Shown in pieces: positions 41,517 through 50,942 of a DNA stretch of 64,000 bases; position 1 is the first letter of the stretch, and each line of letters starts with the position of its first letter. Source of the stretch: Actinacidiphila yanglinensis (GTDB lineage Bacteria > Actinomycetota > Actinomycetes > Streptomycetales > Streptomycetaceae). The position numbers were made by a program, and so were the translations under genes. Where the stretch lies: contig NZ_FNVU01000006.1 of the NCBI RefSeq assembly GCF_900107965.1, forward strand, positions 203,337 through 267,336, read 5' to 3'. The notes under the pieces are model-generated. The model had not been told where the DNA came from. It searched no databases and was given only the letters and a program-made list of their open reading frames with translations.

Positions 41517-44288
41517 GTGCAACGCGTGCTGAGACTCTCCCCGTTGTGGATACTGGCGCTGCTGGCCGCGATACTCGCGGTCAGCAGCGCCCCCGCACAG
41601 GCCGCTACCACCTCCATCACCGTGGACGGCGGCAAGGGCGGGCGGACCTTCGACGGGATCGGCGCGATCAGCGGCGGTGGCGGCAACTCCCGCCTGCTGA
41701 CCGACTATCCGCCCCAGCAGCAGTCGCAGATCCTGGACTACCTGTTCAAGCCGGGCTACGGCGCCGACCTCCAGTTGCTGAAGCTGGAGATCGGCGGCGA
41801 CGCCAACTCCACCGACGGTTCCGAGCCGTCCATCGAACACAGCAAGGGCGTCGTCAACTGCAACGCCGGCTACGAGTTCTGGCTCGCCGAGCAGGCCGTC
41901 AAGCGCAACCCGAACATCGGGCTGTACGGCCTGGCCTGGGCGGCGCCGGGCTGGATCGACGGCGGGTTCTGGTCGACCGACACCATCAACTACCTCATCT
42001 CCTGGCTCGGTTGCGCCAAGCAGCACGGCCTGCCGATCAAGTACCTCGGCGGCTGGAACGAGCGCGGCCACGACGACGCCTGGTACGTGCAGTTGCGCGC
42101 CGCGCTGGACAAGGCCGGATACGGCAAGGTGCAGATCGTCGCCGACGACAGCGGTTGGGACGTTGCCGACGACATGGCCAAGGACAAGGCGTTCAACGAC
42201 GCGGTGTCCATCATCGGAGCGCACTACCCCTGCCAGGGCGACGGCGGCCCGGCGACGAGCTGCTCCAGCACGCAGACCGCGCAGGACAACGGCAAGCCGC
42301 TGTGGGCCAGCGAGAACGGCTCGCAGGACATGAACACCGGCGCTCCGGCCCTGATCCGCTCCATCACCCGGGGCTACGTCGACGCGAAGATGACCAGTTA
42401 CTTCAACTGGCCGCTCATCGCGGCGATCTACCCGAACCTGCCCTATTCCACGGTGGGCCTGGCCACCGCGGGCTCCCCCTGGTCGGGCAACTACAGCATC
42501 GGCGAGAACACCTGGGCCACCGCCCAGGTCACGCAGTTCGCCCAGCCCGGCTGGACGTTCATCGACTCCGCCTCCGGCTACCTCAACGGAGCCGAGTCCA
42601 ACGGCAGTTACGTGACGCTGAAGTCACCCAACGGCAAGGACTACTCCACCGTCCTGGAGACCACCACCGCCACCGCCGCCCAGACCGCGACCTTCACCGT
42701 CCAGGGCGGCCTGAGCACCGGAGCCGTCCACGTCTGGGCCACCGACGTCAACCACCCGGGCGCCGCAACGGACTTCGTCCACACCCAGGACATCACCCCG
42801 GCCGCCGACGGGACGTACTCCCTGACCATGCAGCCCGGTTACATCTACACCGTCTCCACCACCACCGGCCAGGGCAAGGGCACCGCCACCGCCCCGGCCG
42901 CCCACGCCCTCGCGCTGCCTTACTCCGACAACTTCGACAACGATGTCATCGGCGGTGAGGCCCGCTACCTCTCGGACATGCAGGGCTCCTTCGAGGTCCA
43001 GAAGTGCGCCGCCGGCCGCTCCGGCAAGTGCCTCCAGCAGATGGCGCCGGTCAAGCCGATCGAATGGCAGGACGACAGCGACGCCTTCACCCTCGTCGGC
43101 GATCCGACCTGGACGGACTACACGCTCCAGACGGACGCCGAACTCGCCAAGCCCGGCACCTTGGAGCTGATCGGACGGGCGGGCACCCAGAACCGGCCGC
43201 AGTCCCACCAGCAGGGCTACTTCTTCCAGATCAGCGACACCGGGGCGTGGACGCTCTTCAAGAGCGACGCGAACGGCACCCGCACCACGCTGATGCGCTC
43301 GGCCACCACCCCGCTCGGCACCGGCCGCTGGCACAAGCTGGCGCTGTCCTTCAGCGGCCCGGTGATCACCGCGTCCGTCGACGGCCGGAAGGTCGGCTCG
43401 GTGCAGGACAGTTCCTACACCGCCGGTCAGGGCGGGCTCGGCCTGACCTCGTACGACCTGGACCAGTTCGACAACCTCTCGTTCACCAAGGAGAAGGCGG
43501 CCGCACCCGGGGCGACGCTGGCGGTGACCCCGTCGGTGAAGTCCGTGCAGCGCGGCAAGGACCTGACCGTCACCACCACGCTCACGGTTCCGGCGCACGG
43601 CACCACCGCGGAGGGCATCAACATGACGCTCGCCGCACCCAGCGGGTTCGTCTACGACGCGCAGCCGCAGGTGTTCGGGGCCGTCATGCCCGGGCAGAGC
43701 GCGGTGGCGACCTGGACCCTGACGGCGCCGAGCGCCGCGGCCTCGACCGCGACGCTCACCGCGACCGCCACCTACGCCCAGCACGACGTGGCCCAGATCC
43801 TGCGGCAGGACGCCCAGGTCCAGGTGTCCAACCCGCCGCCGCCGACGGGTGTCACGGACGTCAGCGACCTGGACTTCGTCGCGTCGACCAACGGCTGGGG
43901 CCCGGTCGAGCGGGACGAGTCGGTGGGCGGCACCAACGCCGGTGACGGCGGTCCGCTCACCATCGACGGCACCGTGTACCCGAAGGGGCTCGGCACCAAC
44001 TCGGTCAGTGACGTGACGATCTACCTCGGCGGCAACTGCTCGAAGCTCGTCACGACGGTCGGCAACGACGACGACGCGGGCACCTCGGGCTCGGAGACGT
44101 TCAGCGTGCTCGGTGACGGCAAGACGCTGGCCGCCACCAAGACCGTCAAGGGCGGCGATCCGGCGCAGCAGCTCACCGCGGACCTCACCGGCGTGCAGAC
44201 CCTCGACCTCGTCGTCGGTGACGCGGGGGACGGCAACGCCTACGACCACGGCGACTGGGCGAACCCCCAGTTGACCTGCGCGGGCTGA
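41517..44288 (+). CDS. Secreted galactosylceramidase-like enzyme (GH59) with NPCBM
   Basis: A 923-residue exported homologue of human GALC. The signal peptide ends near AQA. The TIM barrel (about 30-330) holds the acid/base Glu in GGWNERG (about 182) and the nucleophile Glu in LWASENGSQ (about 266). A beta-sandwich follows, then a lectin-like domain about 475-660 (SFEVQKCAAG, EWQDDSDAFTLVGDPTWTDYTLQ) as in mammalian GALC, a NEW3-type beta domain about 665-770 and an NPCBM domain about 785-923 (YPKGLGTNSVSDVTIYLGGNCSK). The GTG at 41517 has AAGGG upstream. Likely activity is removal of beta-galactose from lipids or related beta-galactosides. Confidence 0.92.
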   Translation: MQRVLRLSPLWILALLAAILAVSSAPAQAATTSITVDGGKGGRTFDGIGAISGGGGNSRLLTDYPPQQQSQILDYLFKPGYGADLQLLKLEIGGDANSTDGSEPSIEHSKGVVNCNAGYEFWLAEQAVKRNPNIGLYGLAWAAPGWIDGGFWSTDTINYLISWLGCAKQHGLPIKYLGGWNERGHDDAWYVQLRAALDKAGYGKVQIVADDSGWDVADDMAKDKAFNDAVSIIGAHYPCQGDGGPATSCSSTQTAQDNGKPLWASENGSQDMNTGAPALIRSITRGYVDAKMTSYFNWPLIAAIYPNLPYSTVGLATAGSPWSGNYSIGENTWATAQVTQFAQPGWTFIDSASGYLNGAESNGSYVTLKSPNGKDYSTVLETTTATAAQTATFTVQGGLSTGAVHVWATDVNHPGAATDFVHTQDITPAADGTYSLTMQPGYIYTVSTTTGQGKGTATAPAAHALALPYSDNFDNDVIGGEARYLSDMQGSFEVQKCAAGRSGKCLQQMAPVKPIEWQDDSDAFTLVGDPTWTDYTLQTDAELAKPGTLELIGRAGTQNRPQSHQQGYFFQISDTGAWTLFKSDANGTRTTLMRSATTPLGTGRWHKLALSFSGPVITASVDGRKVGSVQDSSYTAGQGGLGLTSYDLDQFDNLSFTKEKAAAPGATLAVTPSVKSVQRGKDLTVTTTLTVPAHGTTAEGINMTLAAPSGFVYDAQPQVFGAVMPGQSAVATWTLTAPSAAASTATLTATATYAQHDVAQILRQDAQVQVSNPPPPTGVTDVSDLDFVASTNGWGPVERDESVGGTNAGDGGPLTIDGTVYPKGLGTNSVSDVTIYLGGNCSKLVTTVGNDDDAGTSGSETFSVLGDGKTLAATKTVKGGDPAQQLTADLTGVQTLDLVVGDAGDGNAYDHGDWANPQLTCAG

Positions 44289-44294
44289 CCCGCA

Positions 44295-44323
44295 CGGGGT
44301 GAGCGGCCATCCCGCTCACCCCG
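44295..44323 (+). terminator. 12-bp terminator hairpin after GH59
   Basis: CGGGGTGAGCGG (44295-44306) and CCGCTCACCCCG (44312-44323) pair perfectly around 5 bases, 6 bases after the GH59 stop. Confidence 0.75.
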
Positions 44324-44350
44324 TTCACTCCGCTCATCCGGCTCGCTCCG

Positions 44351-44387
44351 CCCGGACCCGTCGGCCTCTCGGCCCGACGGGTCCGGG
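44351..44387. terminator. Second, 14-bp hairpin with T-rich tail
   Basis: CCCGGACCCGTCGG (44351-44364) and CCGACGGGTCCGGG (44374-44387) pair perfectly. CCCTTTTC follows on the plus strand. With the hairpin at 44295 it separates two convergent transcripts. Confidence 0.75.
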
Positions 44388-44457
44388 CGGCTCCCTTTTC
44401 CGGCGCTTCCCCGGCTTCCCCCGCTTCCACGCCCGGGTCCCACCGCCCGCCCGGGTC

Positions 44458-45273
44458 CTACCGGCCGCTCGGGATCTTCTCGCCCGCCTCGATCGCGACC
44501 GGCAGCCGGTTCCCGGCCGGCGGCAGCGGGCAGGTGGCCAGGTCGGTGTAGGCGCAAGGCAGGTTGGAGGCGCGGTTGAAGTCGACCGGCACGCTGCCCT
44601 CGGCGTCCGGCGCGGGGAGCGACAACGAGCGGTTGGCCGCGTACGTCGTCACGCCCGAGGTGGCGTCGGTGAACAGCACGAGCAGGCTGCCCGGGGCGTG
44701 CCCGTTGAAGGCGGTCAGCCGGTGGGTGGTCCCGTCCAGCTCGAACTCGACCTCGCCCGGGGCGTCGTAGACGTGCTGGAGACCCTCGACCGCCGCGCCC
44801 ACCGTGGTCGGGCGCGGTGCGTCGAAGGGCAGGTAGCGGCCGGTGACGGCCCAGCGCGGGTCCGGGGCGTAGGCGGGCGTCCCGGTGAAGGCGAGCCGCA
44901 GTTCGTTCTCCGGGTGGCGGGGGCGCAGGATGTCGTGGCCGCCGCGCTTGGCGATCTCGATCACCGCGTCGCCGGCGGCCGGGAACAGGCCGCCCCGCTC
45001 GGCGACGACCCCGAAGTCGTGCCGGCCGCGCAGCACCTGGCCGTCGAGGGTCAGCTCCTCGCCCTCGTCGAGGTCCACCACCACCCCCGCATCCGTGCTG
45101 GACCAGGCGCCGGGCGCGTCGGGGAAGCGGGTCGGGGTCGCGTCCAGCCAGCGCAGGCTGGTGACGGCGAGGAAGCCGTGCGGGTCGGCGAGCGCCTCCT
45201 CGTGGCGGGCGTGCCACTGCTCCCATTCCTCGGTGAAGGTCGTGCGGCCGGTCTCTTCGGCCTGTGCGGTCAT
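44458..45273 (-). CDS. DUF1684 family protein
   Basis: A 271-residue protein of the DUF1684 family, an all-beta fold. Typical blocks are EEWEQWHARHEEALADPHGFLAVTSLRWL at the N-terminus, YLPFDAPRPTTV, and the C-terminal DFNRASNLPCAYTDLATCPLPP, which carries two conserved cysteines and an Asn. It has no signal peptide. Its ATG overlaps the flavin reductase stop by four bases and it is the last gene of the LLM operon, so it probably acts on a product of the monooxygenases. The biochemical role of the family is not established. Confidence 0.9.
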   Translation of the reverse strand: MTAQAEETGRTTFTEEWEQWHARHEEALADPHGFLAVTSLRWLDATPTRFPDAPGAWSSTDAGVVVDLDEGEELTLDGQVLRGRHDFGVVAERGGLFPAAGDAVIEIAKRGGHDILRPRHPENELRLAFTGTPAYAPDPRWAVTGRYLPFDAPRPTTVGAAVEGLQHVYDAPGEVEFELDGTTHRLTAFNGHAPGSLLVLFTDATSGVTTYAANRSLSLPAPDAEGSVPVDFNRASNLPCAYTDLATCPLPPAGNRLPVAIEAGEKIPSGR

Positions 45274-45980
45274 GACTGCTCCTCGGGTTCGATGGTGCGC
45301 GCGGCAGGGGCGCCGCCCGTGCCGCGGGCGGGGGTGGTCCGGCGGCCGGCGGCCTCTTCGAGCCGCCGGAACCGGCCGGCGTGGAAGACGAGTGGCGCGG
45401 TCGCGTGGTCGGCGTCCAGCGCGTGGATCCGCAGCAGGACGATGTCGTGGTCCCCGGCCGGGACGTGCCGCTCGACGGAGCAGTCGAACCAGGCGCTGCC
45501 GCCGTCGAGCAGGACCGCCCCGTCGGCGGTGGCCCGCCACTCGAGGCCCTCGAAGCGGTCGCCGTCGCGGGCGGCGAGCCGGGCGCAGGCGCGGTCCTGG
45601 TCGGCGCCGAGCACCGTGACGCCGAGCCGGGCGCGGTGGGCGAGGGTGGGCCAGGTGGTCGAGGTGTGCGCCACGCACACCGACAGCAGGGGCGGGTCGA
45701 GGGACACCGAGGTGAAGGAGCTGGCCGCCAGGCCGACGGGGACCCCGTCGACGAGCGCGGCGATCGCGGTCACGCCGGTCGGGAACGCGCCGAACACCCC
45801 GCGCAGCGCGGTCGAGGTGAACGCCCCGTCCTCCGCGGGCAGTTGCCGCTCGGGGCGGACGGGATCCGGCATGGCGGCGCCGTTGCCGCCGTGGAGCGCT
45901 GTGGCCGTCGGCCGCAGCGGCGGCGGCGCGTGTCCGGCGCACCGGGCGTCCCTGCGCCGCTGCGCCCCGGTCGCGGTCAT
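45270..45980 (-). CDS. NAD(P)H:flavin oxidoreductase (flavin reductase family)
   Basis: FMN-binding split-barrel reductase of 236 residues that can supply FMNH2 to two-component monooxygenases. The core is FGAFPTGVTAIAALVDGVPVGLAASSFTSVSLDPPLLSVCVA and later HDIVLLRIHAL, as in SsuE/HpaC-type partners. The N-terminal 45 residues are Arg/Pro rich and non-conserved, so an internal ATG (MPDPVRP) may be the true start. The listed ATG overlaps the upstream LLM stop (ATGA). Its place directly after four LLM genes strongly suggests it feeds them. Confidence 0.9.
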   Translation of the reverse strand: MTATGAQRRRDARCAGHAPPPLRPTATALHGGNGAAMPDPVRPERQLPAEDGAFTSTALRGVFGAFPTGVTAIAALVDGVPVGLAASSFTSVSLDPPLLSVCVAHTSTTWPTLAHRARLGVTVLGADQDRACARLAARDGDRFEGLEWRATADGAVLLDGGSAWFDCSVERHVPAGDHDIVLLRIHALDADHATAPLVFHAGRFRRLEEAAGRRTTPARGTGGAPAARTIEPEEQS

Positions 45981-47110
45981 CGCCGCTTCCATTCGCCGGC
46001 CAGCAGCTCGTAGGAGCGGACCCGGTCGGCGTGGTCGTGGGTGATGGTGGTGATCACCAGCTCGTCGGCGCCGGTGGCGTCGCGCAGCGTCTCCAGCTGG
46101 TCGGCGACCTGGGCCGGTGTCCCGGTGAACTGGGTCTCGACGCGGTCGGCCACCAGCGCCCGGTCCTGCTCGCTCCAGGCGTGCGCGCGGGCCTCGTCGG
46201 GGGTCGGGAACCGGATGGCGCCGGCGCCGCTGCGGATGCTGTGCACCCACGGCCCGTAGCCGGCGGCCAGTTCCTTCGCGGTGGCCTCGTCCTCGGCGAC
46301 CACCACGTCGGCCGAGACGCTGACGTAGGGGCGGTCGAGTTCCGCGGAAGGCACGAACGCGGCCCGGTAGGCTTCGGCGGCCTCCAGCACGGTGGCCGGA
46401 CTGACGTGGTAGTTCGCCGCGAACCGCAGGCCGCGGGCGCCGGCGACCTGGGCGCTGATCCCGGCGCTGCTGCCGAGGATCCATATCTGGAGGTCGGCGC
46501 CCTCGCCGGGGACGATGTGGGCGTCGATGCCGTCGGCGGTGCGGTAGTTGCCCGCGATCAGGGCGAGGATGTCGGCGATCTGCTCGTCGTACGGCTGCGG
46601 TTCGGCGCCGGGCTGGGTGAGCAGCTGCCGGTGCAGGGCGAAGCGCGGCGACTTCAGCACCTGCTCGAAGGAGAACCGGGCGGGTATGCGCAGCCCGTTC
46701 GGGGTGCGGCCGTCGACCACCGGGGTGGCGGCGGTCAGCGCCGGCTGCCGGTCGGCGCCCGCGGGCGTCTTCCCGCCGGAGCGGCCGAGGCCGAGATCGA
46801 ACCGTCCCGGGTGCAGGGCGTCGAGCAGCCCGAACTCCTCGACGGTGGACAGCGCGGTGCGGTGCCCGAGCTGGACGGCGCCCGCGCCGAGCCGGATGGT
46901 GCGGGTGGCGGCGGCGGTCAGCGCGAGGACGACGGCCGGGGACGTGCCGGCGACCCCGGGGTTGAGGTGGTGCTCGGCGAACCAGTACCGGGCGTAGCCG
47001 AGGCGTTCGGCGTGCCGGGCCAGGTCGATGCTGTTGCGCAGCGCCTGGCCGGCGGTGGATCCGGAGGAGATCGGCACGAGGTCCAGGACCGCGAGCGGGG
47101 TGTGTGCCAC
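45977..47110 (-). CDS. LLM-class flavin-dependent oxidoreductase
   Basis: Luciferase-like monooxygenase of 377 residues in the MsnO8/YtmO-like subgroup. LAVLDLVPISSGSTAGQALRNS at the N-terminus, YWFAEHHLNPGVAGTSPAV, and IRLGAGAVQLGHRTALSTVEEFGLLD are typical, and FDLGLGRSGG is the flavin-phosphate loop. The GTG at 47110 with AAGGAG upstream is preferred to a much longer antisense-like frame. Fourteen bases separate it from the upstream LLM gene, and its stop overlaps the flavin reductase start, so it is translated as part of a tight operon. The substrate is likely an organosulfur compound from context. Confidence 0.92.
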   Translation of the reverse strand: MAHTPLAVLDLVPISSGSTAGQALRNSIDLARHAERLGYARYWFAEHHLNPGVAGTSPAVVLALTAAATRTIRLGAGAVQLGHRTALSTVEEFGLLDALHPGRFDLGLGRSGGKTPAGADRQPALTAATPVVDGRTPNGLRIPARFSFEQVLKSPRFALHRQLLTQPGAEPQPYDEQIADILALIAGNYRTADGIDAHIVPGEGADLQIWILGSSAGISAQVAGARGLRFAANYHVSPATVLEAAEAYRAAFVPSAELDRPYVSVSADVVVAEDEATAKELAAGYGPWVHSIRSGAGAIRFPTPDEARAHAWSEQDRALVADRVETQFTGTPAQVADQLETLRDATGADELVITTITHDHADRVRSYELLAGEWKRR

Positions 47111-47124
47111 GGTGGTGCTCCTTG

Positions 47125-48315
47125 TCAGGCGGTGGCTGCGGAGGTCGCGGTGGCTGCGGAGGCCGGGGCGGTCGCCTCGGCCGGGGTGCTCGCGGCGCCG
47201 GCGGGATGCGGGCCGGCGCCGACCGGGTCCGTACCGGCGGGCTCCGTACCGACCGGGTCCGTACCGGCGGGTCCCCACGTCCAGGGCGGGTCCGGGATGT
47301 CCCTGCGCAGGGTGGGCGCGACGGCGGACTGGAAGAGTTCCATGGAGGCGCGGTGCTGGGCGTCGGTGAGGCCGCCCGCGTCGGCGTGCAGGTGCAGCAC
47401 GCGGTGCCCGAACTGCTCGTGGTAGCGGTGCACCTTGTCGATGATCTGCTGCGGGCTGCCGATCAGCGCGGAGCTGCGCTCGACGAAGTCCTCCAGGGTC
47501 GGGAAGACCGGTTCCGCGCCCAGCCGCCGCTGGAAGGCGAGGTGGCCCTCGAAGACCGGGCGGTACGCCGCGACGGCCTCCTGCGAGGTGCGGGCCGCGT
47601 AGTAGCCGGCGCTGCCGGCGCCGACGGTGGCCAGTGCCGGGTCGTGCCCGTAGTGCTCCCACCGCCCGCGGTAGTGGCGGATCAGCTCCGCGTAGGGCTC
47701 GATGGGGTTGGTGACGTTGGCGGAGAAGAGCGGGTCGCCGTAGCGGGCGGCCAGGTCGACGGACTCCCGGCTGGTGGCGCTGCCGTGCCAGACCCGGATC
47801 GGGCGCTGGAGCGGGCGGGGCCACACCTCCGCGTCGGTCAGCTCGGGACGGAACCTGGGACGGGCGGTGGTGCGGTCCTGCCGCCACAAGGTGCGGAACA
47901 GCTCGTAGCTCTCGGCGTTGCGGTCCCACTGGTCGTCGGTGGTGACGTCGAACAGTTCGCGCTGGGCGGTGCCGTTGCCCTTGCCGACGATCAACTCCAG
48001 TCGCCCGCCGGACAGATGATCGAGCGTGGCGTAGTCCTCGTAGGCGCGCACCGGGTCGAGCAGGCTGAGCGTGGTGACGGCGGTGAACAGCCGGATCCGG
48101 GAGGTGAGGGCGGCGAGGTGGCTGAGCACCACCGGCGGGGAGGAGGAGATGAAGGGGCGCTCGTGCCGCTCCCCCACGCCGAAGCCGTCGAAGCCCAACT
48201 CCTCGGCCAGCAGGGCGTTGTCGATGACCTCGCGGAACCGGTCGCGGGTGGACTTCTGCTCGCCGGTGACCGGGTGGGGGGCGTGCACGATGAGGGTGAT
48301 GGCGAGGAATCTCAC
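47125..48315 (-). CDS. LLM-class flavin-dependent oxidoreductase
   Basis: A 396-residue luciferase-like protein starting MRFLAITLIVHAPHP. The FGVGERHERPFISSSPPVVLSHLAA block and GRLELIVGKGNGTAQRELFDV loop place it with flavin-dependent monooxygenases often found beside NtaA-type enzymes in sulfur clusters. Residues after about 345 are a low-complexity Gly/Thr/Asp/Pro/Val and Ala/Thr tail (GTDPVGTEPAGTDPVG), unusual for the family and probably disordered. Its ATG overlaps the stop of the upstream NtaA-family gene, showing coupling. Confidence 0.92.
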   Translation of the reverse strand: MRFLAITLIVHAPHPVTGEQKSTRDRFREVIDNALLAEELGFDGFGVGERHERPFISSSPPVVLSHLAALTSRIRLFTAVTTLSLLDPVRAYEDYATLDHLSGGRLELIVGKGNGTAQRELFDVTTDDQWDRNAESYELFRTLWRQDRTTARPRFRPELTDAEVWPRPLQRPIRVWHGSATSRESVDLAARYGDPLFSANVTNPIEPYAELIRHYRGRWEHYGHDPALATVGAGSAGYYAARTSQEAVAAYRPVFEGHLAFQRRLGAEPVFPTLEDFVERSSALIGSPQQIIDKVHRYHEQFGHRVLHLHADAGGLTDAQHRASMELFQSAVAPTLRRDIPDPPWTWGPAGTDPVGTEPAGTDPVGAGPHPAGAASTPAEATAPASAATATSAATA

Positions 48316-49700
48316 GAGGCGGCCCTCGCCCCGCCGGCTCCGGCCGCAGTCCGGGGGTGGTCGGGGTGCGCGAGGCCGAGGTGGTCGCGCAGCGTCGTGC
48401 CCTCGTACTCGGTGCGGAAGACGCCGCGTTCCTGGAGCAGCGGCACCACGGTGTCGACGAACTCGTCCAGGCCGCCGGGGGTCAGGTGGGGCGCGAGGAT
48501 GAAGCCGTCGCTCGCGTCGGCCTGCACGAAGTCGTCGAGTTCCTGGGCGACCTGCGCGGGGGTGCCGATGAAGGACTGCCGTCCGGTCAGCTCGATGACG
48601 AGTTCACGGATGGAGAGCTTCTTCTCCTCGGCGACCGCCCGCCACTGCGCGAGGGTCTCCGCCCGGTCCTGGCGGTTGGCGTCGGCCCGGCCGCGCACGA
48701 TCGGATCGGCGTCGTCGAGCGGCTCCACGTCCGGCAGCGGGCCGTCCGGGTCGTACGCGGTCAGGTCGCGGTTCCACAGGCGCTCCACGAAGGTGATCGC
48801 CGTCGCCCCGCTGACCTGCTGGTGCCGGATCACGTCCGCCTTCTCCCGGGCGTCGGCCTCGGTGTCGCCGAGGACGAAGGTGACGCCGGGCAGGATCAGC
48901 AACTGCTCCGGGGTACGGCCGTACTTCGCCAACCGCCCCTTGACGTCGGCGTAGAACGCCTTGCCGGCGTCCAGCGTGCCGTGCCGGGTGAAGATGGCGT
49001 CGGCCGCGGACGCCGCGAACTCCCGCCCCTGCTCGGAGTCGCCGGCCTGGAAGATGACGGGGTGGCCCTGCGGGCTGCGCGGCACGTTGAAGTGGCCGCT
49101 GATGTCGAACTGGTCGACGTGGTGGTCGAACCGGCCGGGACCGGGCGCGTCCAGGAAGGTGCCGGACGCCCGGTCCGCGACGATCTCGTCGCCGTGCCAG
49201 GAGTCCAGCAGCGCCCGGACCGCGGCGAGGAACTGCTGGGCCCGCGCGTACCGGTCCTCCCGGGCGAGGTAGCCGCCGCGGCGGAAGTTCTCCCCGGTGA
49301 ACTCGTCCCACGAGGTGACGACGTTCCATGCCGCGCGCCCGTCCGAGAGGTGGTCGAGCGAGGCGAACTGCCGTGCCACCTCGTACGGTTCGTTGAAGGT
49401 GGAGTTGATGGTGCCGGCCAGGCCCAGCCGGTCGGTGACGCCGGCCAGCGCGGCGAGCACGGTGAAGGTGTCCGGGCGGCCGACGACGTCCAGGTCGTGG
49501 ATGCGGCCCCGCTGCTCGCGCAGCCGCAGCCCCTCGGCCAGGAAGAGGAAGTCGAACTTGGCGCGTTCGGCGGTGCGGGCGAGGTGGACGAAGGAGCTGA
49601 AGTCGATCTGGCTGCCGGCCGCCGGGTCGCTCCACACGGTGGTGTTGTTGACGCCGGGGAAGTGCGCGGCGAGATGGATCTGCTTGACGGGCTTGCTCAT
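48312..49700 (-). CDS. NtaA/SnaA/DszA-family FMN-dependent monooxygenase
   Basis: A 462-residue monooxygenase of the nitrilotriacetate/pristinamycin/dibenzothiophene-sulfone group, which also includes Bacillus YtnJ. It shows HLAAHFPGVNNTTVWSDP, FDFLFLAEGLRLREQRGRIHDLD, SLDHLSDGRAAWNVVTSWDEF and GENFRRGGY, the typical flavin-binding and substrate segments. The ATG at 49700 is in the family position. The gene lies between two other LLM genes with a 36-base gap upstream and a four-base overlap downstream. Family members usually cleave C-N or C-S bonds by oxygenation with reduced FMN. Confidence 0.94.
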   Translation of the reverse strand: MSKPVKQIHLAAHFPGVNNTTVWSDPAAGSQIDFSSFVHLARTAERAKFDFLFLAEGLRLREQRGRIHDLDVVGRPDTFTVLAALAGVTDRLGLAGTINSTFNEPYEVARQFASLDHLSDGRAAWNVVTSWDEFTGENFRRGGYLAREDRYARAQQFLAAVRALLDSWHGDEIVADRASGTFLDAPGPGRFDHHVDQFDISGHFNVPRSPQGHPVIFQAGDSEQGREFAASAADAIFTRHGTLDAGKAFYADVKGRLAKYGRTPEQLLILPGVTFVLGDTEADAREKADVIRHQQVSGATAITFVERLWNRDLTAYDPDGPLPDVEPLDDADPIVRGRADANRQDRAETLAQWRAVAEEKKLSIRELVIELTGRQSFIGTPAQVAQELDDFVQADASDGFILAPHLTPGGLDEFVDTVVPLLQERGVFRTEYEGTTLRDHLGLAHPDHPRTAAGAGGARAAS

Positions 49701-49736
49701 GCGGGGTCTGCCTCCTGGGGCTTCGCGCGGGATCGC

Positions 49737-50942
49737 TCAGGCGGGGGTGTAGCGGTTGGCCGGACGCGGCAGTCCGAGCAGCCCGCGCAGGGTGTCGGCC
49801 TGGTACGACGCGCGGAACAGCCCGCGCCGCTGGAGTTCGGGCACCAGGTCCCGGGTGATCCGGGCCAGGTCGTAGGGCAAGGTGGCCGGCCGCAGCCGGA
49901 AGCCGGTCAGCCCGGCCTGCGCGAAGTCCGCGAGCAGGTCGGCGAGTTCGGCGGCGGTGCCGGCGAAGACCTGGGCGTCGCCGGTGTGCGGCGCGGCCAG
50001 TGCCGCGTCGAGCCGGGCCCGGCGCTCGGCGGCCCGACCGGGCTCCTCGTCGAGGAACACCACCAGGTCGCCGAAGACGTGCACGGTCTCCCCGCCCCGC
50101 CCGGCCCGCTCCTGCTCCGACCTGATCTCCGCGACGATCGACGCCGCCTGCGCGGTGTCGTGCGGGGTGGTGAAGCCGAGGTCGGCGGATCCGGCGACCA
50201 GCCGGAACGGCTCGGTGCGGTGCGCGAGGGCGGCGACGACGGGCTGGCCCTGCGGCGGCCGCGGGGTGATCGAGGGGCCCTTGACCTTGAAGTGCCGGCC
50301 CTCGAAGTCGATGTAGTGCAGCTTCTCGCGGTCGATGAAGCGGCCGGTGGCGACGTCGCGGATCTCCGCGTCGTCCTCCCAGCTGTCCCACAGCCGCCGC
50401 ACCACCTCGACGTAGTCGGCCGCCTCGCCGAACAGCTCGTCCAGCAGGGCGCGTCCGGCCGGCGAGTCGAGTTCGGCGATCGGCAGCCGCGGCACGTCGC
50501 GGCGGCCGAAGTGCGCGGCCTCGTCCGGGGTGGCCGAGACCCGGACCTGCACCCCGGCCCGGCCGCTGCTCACGTGGTCGAGGGTGGCGACGGCCTTGGA
50601 GAGGTGGAAGGGCTCGGTGTGGGTGACCACCGCGACCGGGACCAGTCCGATGTGCCGGGTCAGCGGCGCGATCCGGGCGGCGGTCAGGACGGCGTCCAGC
50701 CGGCCGCGCACCTGGTCGGTGCGCCCGTCCGGGCCGGTCCGCACGGAGGACTGCAGGCCGAGCGAGTCCTCCAGGGTGACGAGGTCCAGCAGGCCGCGCT
50801 CGGCCTCGGCGACCAGGTCGGCCCAGTACCGCGCGGTGAACAGGTCGGCGGGCCGGGCGTCGGGCTCGCGCCAGGCCGCGGGGTGCCAGCCGGCGCCTTC
50901 GAGGGCGACGGCGAGGTGGAGGGGGACGGGAGGTCGGGACAT
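49737..50942 (-). CDS. LLM-class flavin-dependent oxidoreductase, NtaA-like subgroup
   Basis: A 401-residue luciferase-like monooxygenase. LHLAVALEGAGWHPAAWREP opens the barrel, LVTLEDSLGLQ and ATLDHVSSGRAGVQVRVSATPDEAAHFGRR match the NtaA-like arrangement. A nearly identical C-terminal pattern (ELQRRGLFRASYQADTLRGLLGLPRP) is also seen in the neighbouring NtaA protein, suggesting shared ancestry. The ATG at 50942 gives MSRPPVPL. It is the first enzyme of the minus-strand operon, about 200 bases downstream of the small leader ORF, and its expression may depend on that leader. Confidence 0.92.
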   Translation of the reverse strand: MSRPPVPLHLAVALEGAGWHPAAWREPDARPADLFTARYWADLVAEAERGLLDLVTLEDSLGLQSSVRTGPDGRTDQVRGRLDAVLTAARIAPLTRHIGLVPVAVVTHTEPFHLSKAVATLDHVSSGRAGVQVRVSATPDEAAHFGRRDVPRLPIAELDSPAGRALLDELFGEAADYVEVVRRLWDSWEDDAEIRDVATGRFIDREKLHYIDFEGRHFKVKGPSITPRPPQGQPVVAALAHRTEPFRLVAGSADLGFTTPHDTAQAASIVAEIRSEQERAGRGGETVHVFGDLVVFLDEEPGRAAERRARLDAALAAPHTGDAQVFAGTAAELADLLADFAQAGLTGFRLRPATLPYDLARITRDLVPELQRRGLFRASYQADTLRGLLGLPRPANRYTPA

